DNA of 64,000 bases from Shewanella zhangzhouensis (GTDB lineage: Bacteria > Pseudomonadota > Gammaproteobacteria > Enterobacterales > Shewanellaceae), in the NCBI RefSeq assembly GCF_019457615.1, contig NZ_CP080414.1:363501-427500 (forward strand), read 5' to 3'. The notes beneath the pieces were generated by a model. The model was not told the DNA's origin. It made no database searches and saw only the letters and a list, made by a program, of their open reading frames with translations. Below are positions 1-8,439 of the stretch, in pieces. Position numbers and translations under genes: made by a program. Position 1 is the first letter of the stretch, and each line of letters begins with the position of its first letter.

Positions 1-126
1 GAAGAGCTTATTAGGATGTAGTGATAAATCTATCTCCTGATATTCTTCAGGTACATGGTACTCGATCATCTTTGCTTTTGATCGAGTAACACCCAAAAGA
101 CGATTGGATTTTCTATCAGGCCTCAT
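1..126 (-). CDS. hamB: HamB, Hachiman helicase (N-terminal 42 codons only, cut by window edge)
   Basis: Reading leftward from an ATG at 126-124, an uninterrupted 42-codon frame runs off the window. It reads MRPDRKSNRLLGVTRSKAKM and continues with IEYHVPEEY and a run ending NKLF. The AKMIEY-xVP segment resembles, from memory, the start of the large SF2 helicase HamB that follows hamA in Hachiman systems. The ATG lies inside the end of hamA (11-nt overlap), which suggests translational coupling. HamB is known to be an ATP-dependent DNA translocase that holds the HamA nuclease in check until it meets damaged or phage DNA. No helicase motif is visible in this fragment, so the call rests on position plus N-terminal resemblance. 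Confidence 0.7.
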   Translation of the reverse strand, partial: MRPDRKSNRLLGVTRSKAKMIEYHVPEEYQEIDLSLHPNKLF

Positions 127-964
127 CCGCAGCCCTCCTGTAGAGCTCGTGGACAAGGTCCATCATGCTGGGTCCCTTGATAACCAAGAGAACTAGGCTG
201 TCACCATTTGGATGAGGGAAGAACTCCTTTGATTTTGCTGACTTGGGAATTTTCCCGCAGTCAGCTGCAGCCAATTCTTCGGCGTCGAAAAATTCGTCTG
301 AAATGATGGCTGCAGCGCCGTAGGTTTCCTTGTAGGGCATATCTACTGGGCTTTGAAATCTCTCGATCCTTTGAGCCTGTTCGATTTCCCTTTTTTCAAA
401 GAGCTTTTGCTTGATGAAGTTCAGTGATTCATCGATGCGAATGTGATCCTTGGCAGAATCGTTGATGGCATCCTGCAGGCGATTGATTGTAGAGGCGGAG
501 AATTTTGTCTTGGATTCAAAAACAAACAACACGTCCTTGGTGGAGGCTTCGCCGTTTTTTTTGTGAAATCGGAATCCAATGACATCGCTGCCCTTGGGCG
601 ATTCATCTCGAACAACCTTTGATGACCACCGTACCCTGGGTACCCAGTAACCGAGAAGCCATTGCAGGTAATCGGAAACCAGAATTTCCCCGAAATCTCC
701 TGCTCTGATTCCTGGGCCGAGTTTGGATGTTCTGCAAGGGAACTTGATATTGGTCAGATAGTCCGGTCGCGGGCGTTTACCCCGGAGGAAATCGATCTCG
801 GTATCCAGACAGTAATGATTTCGAAAGTGTTTCGCCCAGGCCGATAGCACGGCCTCATCTTTCTCATGACGAAGCTCCCAGACCTCGACCTCCTTGCCAT
901 CGGCGGTCTTTAGTCGCTCACCGGTATCGATGAGCCATTTGGTATGATCTGAAGTCCAGGGCAT
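116..964 (-). CDS. hamA: HamA-like DUF1837 nuclease of a Hachiman defence system
   Basis: A 282-residue protein with the DUF1837 pattern: a GE pair in AGDFGEILVSDYL (E93), GSD with D127, and ESK with E150 and K152 on the following hydrophobic strand. D127, E150 and K152 make a complete PD-(D/E)XK-type active site, so the nuclease looks intact. In Hachiman, HamA degrades DNA when released by its partner helicase HamB. The next gene leftward starts inside the end of hamA and has a HamB-like N-terminus, which supports the assignment. Upstream, 135 nt separate it from the helicase gene; tiny ORFs in that gap end 19 nt before or directly against its ATG. The Shine-Dalgarno sequence is weak, so coupling is plausible. 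Confidence 0.85.
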   Translation of the reverse strand: MPWTSDHTKWLIDTGERLKTADGKEVEVWELRHEKDEAVLSAWAKHFRNHYCLDTEIDFLRGKRPRPDYLTNIKFPCRTSKLGPGIRAGDFGEILVSDYLQWLLGYWVPRVRWSSKVVRDESPKGSDVIGFRFHKKNGEASTKDVLFVFESKTKFSASTINRLQDAINDSAKDHIRIDESLNFIKQKLFEKREIEQAQRIERFQSPVDMPYKETYGAAAIISDEFFDAEELAAADCGKIPKSAKSKEFFPHPNGDSLVLLVIKGPSMMDLVHELYRRAADEA

Positions 965-1036
965 TTACAATCCGTTCCCAGCGTTAAAGATCTTTCTTCT
1001 CAATTCGAGCAGCAGTGAGACGACTACTTTTTCCAT
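965..1036 (-). CDS. possible 23-residue leader ORF directly abutting hamA
   Basis: An ATG at 1036 is preceded by GGAG with a 6-nt spacer, a better ribosome site than that of hamA. It opens a 23-codon frame reading MEKVVVSLLLELRRKI and ending NAGNGL. Its TAA is immediately followed by the hamA ATG, an arrangement typical of translational coupling. The same frame stays open about 15 codons further upstream without an ATG. A competing ORF in another frame runs 1094-984 (36 codons). Neither resembles a protein I know. It may be a coupling leader, a small partner protein or chance. Confidence 0.35.
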   Translation of the reverse strand: MEKVVVSLLLELRRKIFNAGNGL

Positions 1037-1094
1037 ATATTGCTCCGACAAGCCAACAGGCTCTGGCTCCGACGTCTTCAGGTTTAGAATTCAT
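984..1094 (-). CDS. possible 36-residue small ORF between helicase and hamA
   Basis: The ATG at 1094 lies 5 nt after the helicase stop, with GGAGGGG about 10 nt upstream. The frame codes for 36 residues, beginning MNSKPEDVGARACWLVGAIY and ending IEKKDL, and stops 19 nt before hamA. It overlaps the 23-codon ORF at 965-1036 in another frame, so at most one is probably used. No family is recognised. Confidence 0.3.
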   Translation of the reverse strand: MNSKPEDVGARACWLVGAIYGKSSRLTAARIEKKDL

Positions 1095-1099
1095 AATAT

Positions 1100-2707
1100 C
1101 TATTCCCCTCCATTCTCACATCGCCCCCTTAGTTTGCATCTCATGGTCGACAGAACCCCGCGTTCAAAGAACGGCAAGTCGATGGTGTCGAATACCGAAC
1201 TGCAATATTGCTCGGCGAAGAGCTGTAGGTGAGCGGCGTCACGGGCCACGTCCGGATCGGATGGCAGATACTGGAGAAGCGCGTCGCTAATAAGCATCAC
1301 AAACTTGCTTCTCGCTCGGGTCAGCGTCACATTGAATCGTCGTGGGCTTAGGATGAACGCATCTTCTGACGCAACAAAATCCCGGTCGGCCACCACGTAA
1401 CTGGAAAGGATGAGGTCGCGTTCCTGACCCTGGAACCGGTCTACAGTGTCCACAAATGGAGGCGGGTCCATCGTCATACCGGCTGCGTCCACGAGCAGAT
1501 TTCTGATGGATGCCATCTGGGCTCGGTGGGGAGTGACGATGCCGATTTTCTGCGTCCAAAACTTCTGGGCGCTTACTCCAAACTGTTGTGCGTCGACCAG
1601 CTTCTTGTACAAAAGGGTCAAAGCGGAAACGATCTGCGCCTCGAAAGGGTTCGATAATGTATAGGTGTTGGCGGAGTAGCTGATCACCACCACAGGGCAG
1701 GCTGGGTCCAGAATGCGGAGAAACTGGTCGGACCATGGCAACTGCTCAGGCCAGTCGGCTGGTCTTCCATCAATATTGATGGCGAGATCCAGCTTTCTCT
1801 CGGGGAAGAACGCCTCGTATTCGTTCTTATAAAAACGCTTACAGGGCCATGCGGAAATTTCCACGTTGGTCCGGTAGTTGTGTTTAAGCTGCACCGGGGT
1901 GATGCCGTGGGTCTCCTTCATGTAAGAGAAAATACAGTCAAACAGCCCTTGAACGCTATCCTTCATCTGGAAGCCGTAGATCGGCCCAAGCTGCCGGTCG
2001 TCACCTGCAAGGACAACATGCCCATCAGGCTTCAAAAGCAGAAAGTAGGCCGCAGCCGCAGCAACCTGAACCTGTGATGCCTCGTCGATCACCAGAAGAT
2101 CAAACCATTCGGCTGTCGGTTCGCTATCCTGGTGATCTTTCTCGGCAAGTCGCCCAAGTTGCTGCCAGGTGCCCCCTACGATGATGATCCCGGGATCGTC
2201 GCCTTTCAGGGCATTCACAAAGCCCTGAGCCCTTGCGGAGGTACTCGGCATATCTTCGATCTGATCACTCAAGGGAGGCGCGGAGGAGGCGCTCCTCACC
2301 CTTGTAACACGAACTGGGCAAGCTAACGCTCCGACCGTGGCCGTCCGCCTGTTGATCAGTTCCAGGACTTCGTTGAGGACGTTATCGATAGCGTTGTAGT
2401 TGCTAGACCCGATACCGACACGCAGCGGAATTCCCGCCTCGGCGTAATGTTCAATCCACCCAAGAATAGTCCCGGCCAAGACCGTGGTCTTTCCTGTACC
2501 CGGCGGCCCCCAAAGCAAAGAAATCCTGTTTCCGAATGCATCGTGAAAAAGGGATTCCTGCTTTTCGTTAAAGGCATCCTTCAGATATGGTGTTACCTTC
2601 GCGTACAACTGGTTGGTGTCGGCGAATGTTTTTCCTGCTGCCAGCGAGCCGGGTGTATACATCAGGCTATGGGCTGGTTCGGTCATTTTTGTCGGTCTCT
2701 TAGCCAT
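1100..2707 (-). CDS. SF1 helicase, Upf1/Dna2-like (AAA_11/AAA_12 type)
   Basis: A 535-residue SF1 helicase. Visible motifs are Walker A GPPGTGKT at 67-74, Walker B LLVIDEASQ with D208-E209, the AGDDRQLGP motif III, NYRTN in motif IV, the VDRFQGQERD motif V region, and NVTLTRAR motif VI near the C-terminus. This layout matches the C-terminal helicase of Dna2/Upf1-type enzymes. The ATG at 2707 is chosen because GGAGG lies 7 nt upstream; an ATG 8 codons earlier has no such site. It starts 4 nt after the stop of the Fe-S nuclease gene. In TM0106-type proteins nuclease and helicase are often fused, so this looks like a split version acting in one complex (inference). It probably unwinds or translocates on DNA. 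Confidence 0.88.
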   Translation of the reverse strand: MAKRPTKMTEPAHSLMYTPGSLAAGKTFADTNQLYAKVTPYLKDAFNEKQESLFHDAFGNRISLLWGPPGTGKTTVLAGTILGWIEHYAEAGIPLRVGIGSSNYNAIDNVLNEVLELINRRTATVGALACPVRVTRVRSASSAPPLSDQIEDMPSTSARAQGFVNALKGDDPGIIIVGGTWQQLGRLAEKDHQDSEPTAEWFDLLVIDEASQVQVAAAAAYFLLLKPDGHVVLAGDDRQLGPIYGFQMKDSVQGLFDCIFSYMKETHGITPVQLKHNYRTNVEISAWPCKRFYKNEYEAFFPERKLDLAINIDGRPADWPEQLPWSDQFLRILDPACPVVVISYSANTYTLSNPFEAQIVSALTLLYKKLVDAQQFGVSAQKFWTQKIGIVTPHRAQMASIRNLLVDAAGMTMDPPPFVDTVDRFQGQERDLILSSYVVADRDFVASEDAFILSPRRFNVTLTRARSKFVMLISDALLQYLPSDPDVARDAAHLQLFAEQYCSSVFDTIDLPFFERGVLSTMRCKLRGRCENGGE

Positions 2708-2711
2708 TGCC

Positions 2712-5363
2712 TTACCTCCGCTTCCTGGCACGTTTGATCGGTGCTGCCTTGCCGCCGACAGACCTCAATGCTTTTTCTATCCTGTCGCTCGAGAAGTCCC
2801 GGTACATCGGATCGAGGACAAGCGGTGAGTCGAGTGCCACGAGTCCTTGGGCGACGGCAAACTGAAAGAGCACCTGGTGACCTGGCTTAAGAACCACATA
2901 GGGATTGTCCTGCATGGCCTCCAACCGAATGACCTCTACCTGAAGCAATGCCCCTATCGACTTGTTCGTCATCCACCGCTCGGTCAGGCCGTGTTCGCCC
3001 AGCAGTTCTTCTGCATCCTGGAAACCCAGTCCAAGTCGCCGACGCCACGGTTCGTCGAGATCCACGTATTCATTCTCGTTGGACAGCGCGACGGTAAATT
3101 CGCCTTCCTTGATTCTGGAATCCCTGCTGGTCGGTGAAAAATCGAAAACATAGAGCGTTTCGTGTTGGTACTGTGGATTCGCGAACTTGATCTCATCGAT
3201 GATCGGATCAGCCTCTGCTTGAGGCTTCAAGGTCAACCCGCGTATCGAGAAAAACCTCGCCTCCCGTTCATCGACGGGCATTGAGCGAGTGTTCCGGTTC
3301 TCCATTTCCTGGCATGCGACATTGAGCTTTTCAAAAGCGATCAGGCTTCTTGCCGCCTCCGGAACACTTGCCTGGGAGGATCGTGCGGCAGAGAAGCCGC
3401 TCTTTTTCAGCACCAACCGGTCTTTGTAATTTTCACGCAGTCGCCGGACGATGTGCTGCAAAGCTTGCAGGTGAACCTTAGTGGCCCGCTTAATGCCATC
3501 GTAGAGTTCGTCCCGGGTGTAGCGTCTCCACTTGGACGGGTCAGTAGGGTGAAGTTTATTGAAATGGCGGACGAAAATTTTGTCCTGCCACAGCTCATAG
3601 GCACGTTCGAAGGGGATCTGATCGCTCATTGGGGTAGCGAACCCAAAAGGCAGATCGAATTTATACGGGGTTCCATCCTCCCGAACATTTGGGAAGAAAC
3701 TGTTCGCTGCATCAAACAGGGAGTAATCGTGGGCAACCGGCAGCCCAACGAGCATTCGCAGGACTTCCTTGACGATTGTCCCAGGCTGGGACTTGAAAGC
3801 ATCCGGATCGGGCAACAGGCTGTCCGGTGGGAAGAATCGGGTAAGTATCTCGATCAGTTCGATCACGTCAGGGTTCTGCATATGACGCTCGAACATGCGC
3901 TTGAGCTGTCGCATCTCCAGCATGTCCCAGAAGAAGATATGGGAAGATAGCCGGTCACGGGCGGGTAGACCTGTATTGACGGTCGACACCTCATCTAACC
4001 ACTCAGAAACCACGGTCGCAAATTCCTTCAGCCTCTCGCGCTCCGTTTCCGGGTTCATCGCATCGACACGGTCAACGATGAAAATCTTTTCGTCCGTCAC
4101 CGGAGGATCGCCCGGCTTGCGGCCGTGCGGGAAATAGAGCCGCGCCGCGCCCAGGGCAAAGGAGATACCAGAGCCCGGGTCGAAATGAATCGTGATAAAG
4201 ATGCTTTGGTCAGTCCACGCGGGGATCATGGCGCTGCGCCGTCCATCGACCAGCAAGGGTGCCCCCTCGGTCAAGGAACGGGCGCGAGTTGCCAGCGCTG
4301 GCCCATCCGCCCGCAACTGGTGGCTGGAGTCGATAACGGATTGCCACCGATCATCGGCGGTAGTCACGGCTTCAGTCAGTCCCGCCGTAGTGGTAATGCC
4401 ATTTGAACGGAGAAGTTCCGCCTGCCCTTGATTGAGCCAGGCCAGCCGGGAAAGATGATCGCATTCAGATGCCTTATCTCGGCAATAGCGAACGTAGTCG
4501 CAAAGCTGGCACTTGGGACCGACATGCCAACTGGCATCCTCCATGTCGGTCTGCAGAACCCTGAGAAGACGATCCTCGAAAAACTGCTTCACGTGGACTT
4601 CATAGACCTCATACGGAACCCGAATCAACGTTTCGCTGAGGGCCTTGGAAACAGGATCTGCGGCTCCCTTGGCCTGATAAAGCTGGACCAGATTCCTGAA
4701 CGCATTGATGTCATGGCTTCCTGGCCAGATGGTGCCTTCCGCCGAAACGGCATATCTGCCGCCAAGACCTTCTTGCTGGATGGCTGTGGCCAATGCCAGA
4801 GCGTAGTAGGTCACTTCCGTGAAGTGCCGCAGGGATGGCTCCGCAGCCATTTTCACATCAATGATATGGATTTCGTATTCAGGCACAGTCCCATTGCCAA
4901 TCAGCGGCGCACCAGTACCACCTGGATGTATCCAAAGGATGTCCGGGCGCACTCTTACCTGGTCGAGACCGAAATCGTCGTATGCCTTTTGAAGGCCGGG
5001 AGTGATGTTTGTGGGAACCGTGAACTCCGCCTCGATAATTGCCTGGGGTGGCTCCTGTTGCCGGAGGATGTCAAAAAGGTTCTGGATTTTCTTGAAGGGC
5101 TTCCGTCCCAGAAGATCATCGACCTTGTCCTCGAGAAGGAACACAACTTTCCCATCATCCGAGGTGTCGATCAGATCCTGGTATTTGTCGGCTTCCCAAC
5201 GCCGCCCGGCTGCTTTGATAAGTTCAATACCAGGGCGTTTGTAGGTTTCGGCAGAGATCCCAAGTGAGTCCCTTTCAGCATCACTGGCCAGTCGAAACCG
5301 GAGAAACCGGTCACAATCGAATTTGAATGTTAGGGCAAGCGTTCCTTTATCGAGTTTCGCCAT
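2712..5363 (-). CDS. TM0106-type RecB/Cas4-like Fe-S nuclease with RNase H-like domain
   Basis: An 883-residue multidomain protein. The N-terminal third has a Cas4/AddB-like nuclease: C17, then PD-(D/E)XK residues D141 (in VRPDILW), D169 and K171 (in IIDVK), a conserved helix with TEVTYYALAL, and C285-x2-C288-x5-C294. One early and three late cysteines are the usual [4Fe-4S] pattern. A helix-hairpin-helix-like stretch follows at about 312-336, then a region around 385-480 (D395 in HFDPG, later FFWDMLEMRQLK) resembling the RNase H-like domain of TM0106 proteins. The last 400 residues are unassigned. Its ATG overlaps the methyltransferase stop by one base and has GGGAG upstream. Predicted role: DNA cleavage with the downstream helicase. 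Confidence 0.8.
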   Translation of the reverse strand: MAKLDKGTLALTFKFDCDRFLRFRLASDAERDSLGISAETYKRPGIELIKAAGRRWEADKYQDLIDTSDDGKVVFLLEDKVDDLLGRKPFKKIQNLFDILRQQEPPQAIIEAEFTVPTNITPGLQKAYDDFGLDQVRVRPDILWIHPGGTGAPLIGNGTVPEYEIHIIDVKMAAEPSLRHFTEVTYYALALATAIQQEGLGGRYAVSAEGTIWPGSHDINAFRNLVQLYQAKGAADPVSKALSETLIRVPYEVYEVHVKQFFEDRLLRVLQTDMEDASWHVGPKCQLCDYVRYCRDKASECDHLSRLAWLNQGQAELLRSNGITTTAGLTEAVTTADDRWQSVIDSSHQLRADGPALATRARSLTEGAPLLVDGRRSAMIPAWTDQSIFITIHFDPGSGISFALGAARLYFPHGRKPGDPPVTDEKIFIVDRVDAMNPETERERLKEFATVVSEWLDEVSTVNTGLPARDRLSSHIFFWDMLEMRQLKRMFERHMQNPDVIELIEILTRFFPPDSLLPDPDAFKSQPGTIVKEVLRMLVGLPVAHDYSLFDAANSFFPNVREDGTPYKFDLPFGFATPMSDQIPFERAYELWQDKIFVRHFNKLHPTDPSKWRRYTRDELYDGIKRATKVHLQALQHIVRRLRENYKDRLVLKKSGFSAARSSQASVPEAARSLIAFEKLNVACQEMENRNTRSMPVDEREARFFSIRGLTLKPQAEADPIIDEIKFANPQYQHETLYVFDFSPTSRDSRIKEGEFTVALSNENEYVDLDEPWRRRLGLGFQDAEELLGEHGLTERWMTNKSIGALLQVEVIRLEAMQDNPYVVLKPGHQVLFQFAVAQGLVALDSPLVLDPMYRDFSSDRIEKALRSVGGKAAPIKRARKRR

Positions 5364-7525
5364 CACAACTCTCCCGGGGTTGGTATGTTCTTCAATGCAT
5401 CCGACATCGGTCGTGTGCTGGTATCCGCCTCGCCTAAGAAACCTCTACTGACGACCAACGCCCGAGCCAAATTTGTGAAATCAGGTATTTTGAAGCCGAT
5501 CCGTTTATGGGCGGACAAGGCCTCAAAGTGAGATTCCGCCTCCAAGACAGCGTCTTTGAAGGCGGTTTCGCTGATGACCGGAACGCCCCTCTTGATGACG
5601 CCTTTCTTCTTGCGACAGACCAGCACCGCGTCCCACTTGATGGTGCCATCGTAAGTGTGAAGGCCTCCTTGGCCTTCGCCACGCATGGGCAGCACCTTGG
5701 TTACCGAGAGTCCCGAATGAAGTAGAGCCGTGCCGAGAGCATCCCACGCCGATGCGAGTTTATGATGGTAGGTGAACACGCAGATCCCATCCGGCTTAAG
5801 CACTCGATTGCATTCCATGAAAATCTGCTGAAGCCGTTCCTGGTATCCCTTGATGGCTTCGTCGGACCGTCGCGTGATGGCCAGGTTCTGCAGTATCGGA
5901 GCCGAAGTGACGTTATCGTCATACGGGGGCGGTGCGATTCTCAAAGCCTGATGCCAGGCCAAATAGAAGTCCGAGAGTTCCGAGTAGCTCAGATTGTCGA
6001 AATACGGCGGATCGGTCAGCACGAGATCCACTGAGCCGTCCGGTAGTAAATGGAGTTCCTCGGAAGACTGGGTTTCAATAGCCGCCGTGGCGCTGCCGCT
6101 CAATACATCATCGACAGAGCCAAGGCAGGCTTGTTCGCGCTCGAAATCATCTTCATAAGCGACTCTGGTGCCTTCCGGATGCAGCTCCTCGGGCGCTTTG
6201 GCAAAGGCAATTGCCTTTGATATTTTCCGGACTGTGTTGATGAACGTCCCCCGTCCAACGCCATCCTGCCAAGGGTTCAGCTCAACCGGACGAGTGATGT
6301 GCCGGTATGAGTGAATGGAGAACATTGGGCTCGTTCTGCGATAGCCAAACGCATAGGCCGTGTACATGCAGTTCGTGGTGAGATGCTCACTGAAGGCCAA
6401 CTCAAGGCAGCGCCGCGCCTCATCGCTTTCCACTCGGCCAATGGCCGAACCGAGAAGGTGCAGGTGGAGCTTCTGCCGGTCATTGAAAAAGTCTGCGTAA
6501 TGCCGAATCCCGTGGATCAGAGGTCGTCCATCCGAACGCCCCTCGCGGGGAATGCTTCTCGCCGGCACAAGCAAGCCACCCCCGATCATCCGCAGCTTAC
6601 GGGTGGCTCGGTCGTACAATGCCTTGTCCGCCTCTTCGACACGCTTGAAATGCCTAGTGCAGTTCTTGCCGGTTCCGACCAGATACTCCTGGGCAAAGAG
6701 TCTCCAAGCGGGACGTTCGGCACCGTCAAGGTCGTCCGCTGCGATCTTTTGTGTGTGCTTGCAGGTCGGGCAAGTCATGATCCCGTTGCCGTGCGTGCCC
6801 GCGCTGATAGTGGTGCGCTTGCCGCAAGAGCAGTGCAGCACCTTGCGTTCAATCGGCAATTCGTGGACCGCATGACAGTCCTTGCAGAATACCCACTGCA
6901 GGCCCTTCTCTTTGGAGTAGGCCAGTTGGAAATGGGGATGGAGCTCTACGTCGTTCTGGCAATTCGAGCACTGCTTCACCTGGACCCAGAAATGATGAAG
7001 AACATCCCGTTCGACACCGTCCACCATAGTTCGATGCAACGGCATAATGAGTTGGGCGATCTCATTGCAGATCTGCTCGATTTCCGGATAGTGATCCTCC
7101 ATTAGGGAGGCGGCCAATTCAAATCGGGTAATAAAGGTCGCGACCGGGTCGATATCAAAACCAATCACCCGGGCGTTGCAGCGCATGGACTCCACCAAAC
7201 TTGTCCCGCCGCCGATGAAGGGATCGAGAACGACGGCGCCATGCACGGAGGTCTTTCCGAGATAGGTATCCCAAAAGGCGTCGGTCTTGTCAGGGGGAAG
7301 GGTCAGCGCGGTGATGATCGAACGGAACTGAGAGCCCACTCGGCGTGCAAACCAGCGGTGGACCCGGTACAAAGGATTTGAGCTCTGACCTTCACGCAGG
7401 GCAAGCTCGGCGATTTGGGCAATGGGAATGTCGCCCGCCTCCAGCAGGGTACGGGCAGGCCAACCGTCAAAGGTGTCGCCTCTGCAGCTTTCCATGGTTT
7501 GCTTTGTCTGCACTATTCTAACCAT
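5363..7525 (-). CDS. DUF1156-type site-specific DNA methyltransferase with zinc ribbons
   Basis: A 720-residue SAM-dependent DNA methyltransferase. The SAM-binding motif I is DPFIGGGTS (101-109) with the acidic loop GFDID after it. The catalytic motif IV is TDPPY (D505-Y508), the DPPY form of N6-adenine or N4-cytosine enzymes. The N-terminus with IPIAQIAELALREGQ and HRWFARR is typical of DUF1156 enzymes, which occur in defence islands. Between the motifs lie at least three Cys pairs (CSNC, FCKDC, CSCG, CPTC), probably zinc ribbons, and likely the target-recognition region. It likely marks host DNA, implying self/non-self discrimination for the nuclease-helicase pair downstream (inference). 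The ATG at 7525 has GGGG about 5 nt upstream; M11 is an alternative start. Confidence 0.88.
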   Translation of the reverse strand: MVRIVQTKQTMESCRGDTFDGWPARTLLEAGDIPIAQIAELALREGQSSNPLYRVHRWFARRVGSQFRSIITALTLPPDKTDAFWDTYLGKTSVHGAVVLDPFIGGGTSLVESMRCNARVIGFDIDPVATFITRFELAASLMEDHYPEIEQICNEIAQLIMPLHRTMVDGVERDVLHHFWVQVKQCSNCQNDVELHPHFQLAYSKEKGLQWVFCKDCHAVHELPIERKVLHCSCGKRTTISAGTHGNGIMTCPTCKHTQKIAADDLDGAERPAWRLFAQEYLVGTGKNCTRHFKRVEEADKALYDRATRKLRMIGGGLLVPARSIPREGRSDGRPLIHGIRHYADFFNDRQKLHLHLLGSAIGRVESDEARRCLELAFSEHLTTNCMYTAYAFGYRRTSPMFSIHSYRHITRPVELNPWQDGVGRGTFINTVRKISKAIAFAKAPEELHPEGTRVAYEDDFEREQACLGSVDDVLSGSATAAIETQSSEELHLLPDGSVDLVLTDPPYFDNLSYSELSDFYLAWHQALRIAPPPYDDNVTSAPILQNLAITRRSDEAIKGYQERLQQIFMECNRVLKPDGICVFTYHHKLASAWDALGTALLHSGLSVTKVLPMRGEGQGGLHTYDGTIKWDAVLVCRKKKGVIKRGVPVISETAFKDAVLEAESHFEALSAHKRIGFKIPDFTNLARALVVSRGFLGEADTSTRPMSDALKNIPTPGEL

Positions 7526-7627
7526 AGGGCCCCATTACCAACCCTTCGAAGTCGTGGACTAGTGGTTTTCATGGGGCTTGATAGCCTCCCAGGGAGGATT
7601 CTATTCAGATCGACTGAATTGTCATTT

Positions 7628-7840
7628 CTATTCTTCCTGCTCATTCATCTTGCTCCTGTCCGCCGCGCCGCCACCCTTGACCCACTCATCAACTTCATCT
7701 TTCTTAAACTTCCAAAGACGTCCCATGCGGTGGGCGGGCATGCCCTGCTTATCAATCCAGCGATAAACGGTGTCACTGCTGACACCCAGGTACTGGCTGA
7801 TCTCATCGACCGATAACCAGCGATCATCCATCTCGGACAT
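7628..7840 (-). CDS. excisionase-family / MerR-like HTH protein, first gene of the defence operon
   Basis: A 70-residue protein with a winged-HTH of the excisionase family: WLSVDEISQYLGVSSDTVYR is the helix-turn-helix, followed by WIDKQGMPAHRMGRLWKFKK as the wing, then an acidic and charged tail. The start at 7840 is chosen because AGGAG lies 6 nt upstream; an ATG 20 codons earlier lacks this. It precedes the methyltransferase by about 100 nt on the same strand. Small HTH proteins of this type often head phage-defence operons as regulators. It could alternatively be a recombination directionality factor for the island, but its place beside the methyltransferase favours regulation. Confidence 0.75.
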   Translation of the reverse strand: MSEMDDRWLSVDEISQYLGVSSDTVYRWIDKQGMPAHRMGRLWKFKKDEVDEWVKGGGAADRSKMNEQEE

Positions 7841-8250
7841 TACTTGCTCCTCATAGGTGGGGCCTGCCATGACATTTGGGGCTGAGGTGGTTATCACCAT
7901 TGCTATTGGTTGTCGAGTATACGCTACTACTCATTGAGCCTCTATTGGTTTCACCCGCTTAATGCCGCATAGGTACCCATTCATCTGTTTTAATCCGGAG
8001 TATCGGCCAATAGTGGGCAATCAAAAAACACCCTAAGTCATCGGTCAGCTCGATTCAGCATTCAAAAAGCCACCAACAGATCGCTTTTGGATGGAGTATG
8101 GGTGTCATTGCCCTGTGTTCGTTAGTGATAATGACTGAGAGGTAGTTTTTCGATGGGTTTTTGATGATCCACATATATTGCGTCGGGCTTAGGCTTCGAA
8201 TTTGTGATTTGGTGAGCTGTAATCGCGAAAGTCCGATTGCCTTCTCTGAA

Positions 8251-8265
8251 ATTCCAGATAGATAG
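8251..8265 (+). repeat. direct repeat copy 1 (attccagatagatag)
   Basis: Exact 15-bp match to the core of copies 2 and 3. The flanks differ from the other two copies. Confidence 0.75.
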
Positions 8266-8352
8266 GAATTTATCCGCCAACGTTCCATACGCCTCAGGTT
8301 CCATCTAGGTTCTGGAATATCAGTCGTAATAGTCCAGAGGGGAATGCTGGCA

Positions 8353-8372
8353 CCAAGATTCCAGATAGATAG
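8353..8372 (+). repeat. direct repeat copy 2 (ccaagattccagatagatag)
   Basis: Identical over 20 bp to copy 3, which starts 87 bp further right; the core starts 107 bp from that of copy 1. Two more matching bases lie beyond one mismatch on the left. Confidence 0.8.
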
Positions 8373-8439
8373 GCGCATCGGTGGGTTTATTCCAACCTGT
8401 GATTTCGAACTTTGTTTCCACGTATGTGGAATTTGAGCG

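Noticed and set aside
4428..5267. 279-residue plus-strand ORF
   Set aside because: Antisense to the Fe-S nuclease gene, whose frame carries clear motifs; a shadow frame.
6311..7105. 264-residue plus-strand ORF
   Set aside because: Antisense to the methyltransferase; no motifs.
1..7525. DISARM or BREX system
   Set aside because: No DUF1998 or PLD protein (DISARM), and no PglZ, BrxC or BrxL (BREX), among the visible genes.
8055..8378. 107-residue minus-strand ORF
   Set aside because: It runs through the direct repeats, has odd composition and no family resemblance.
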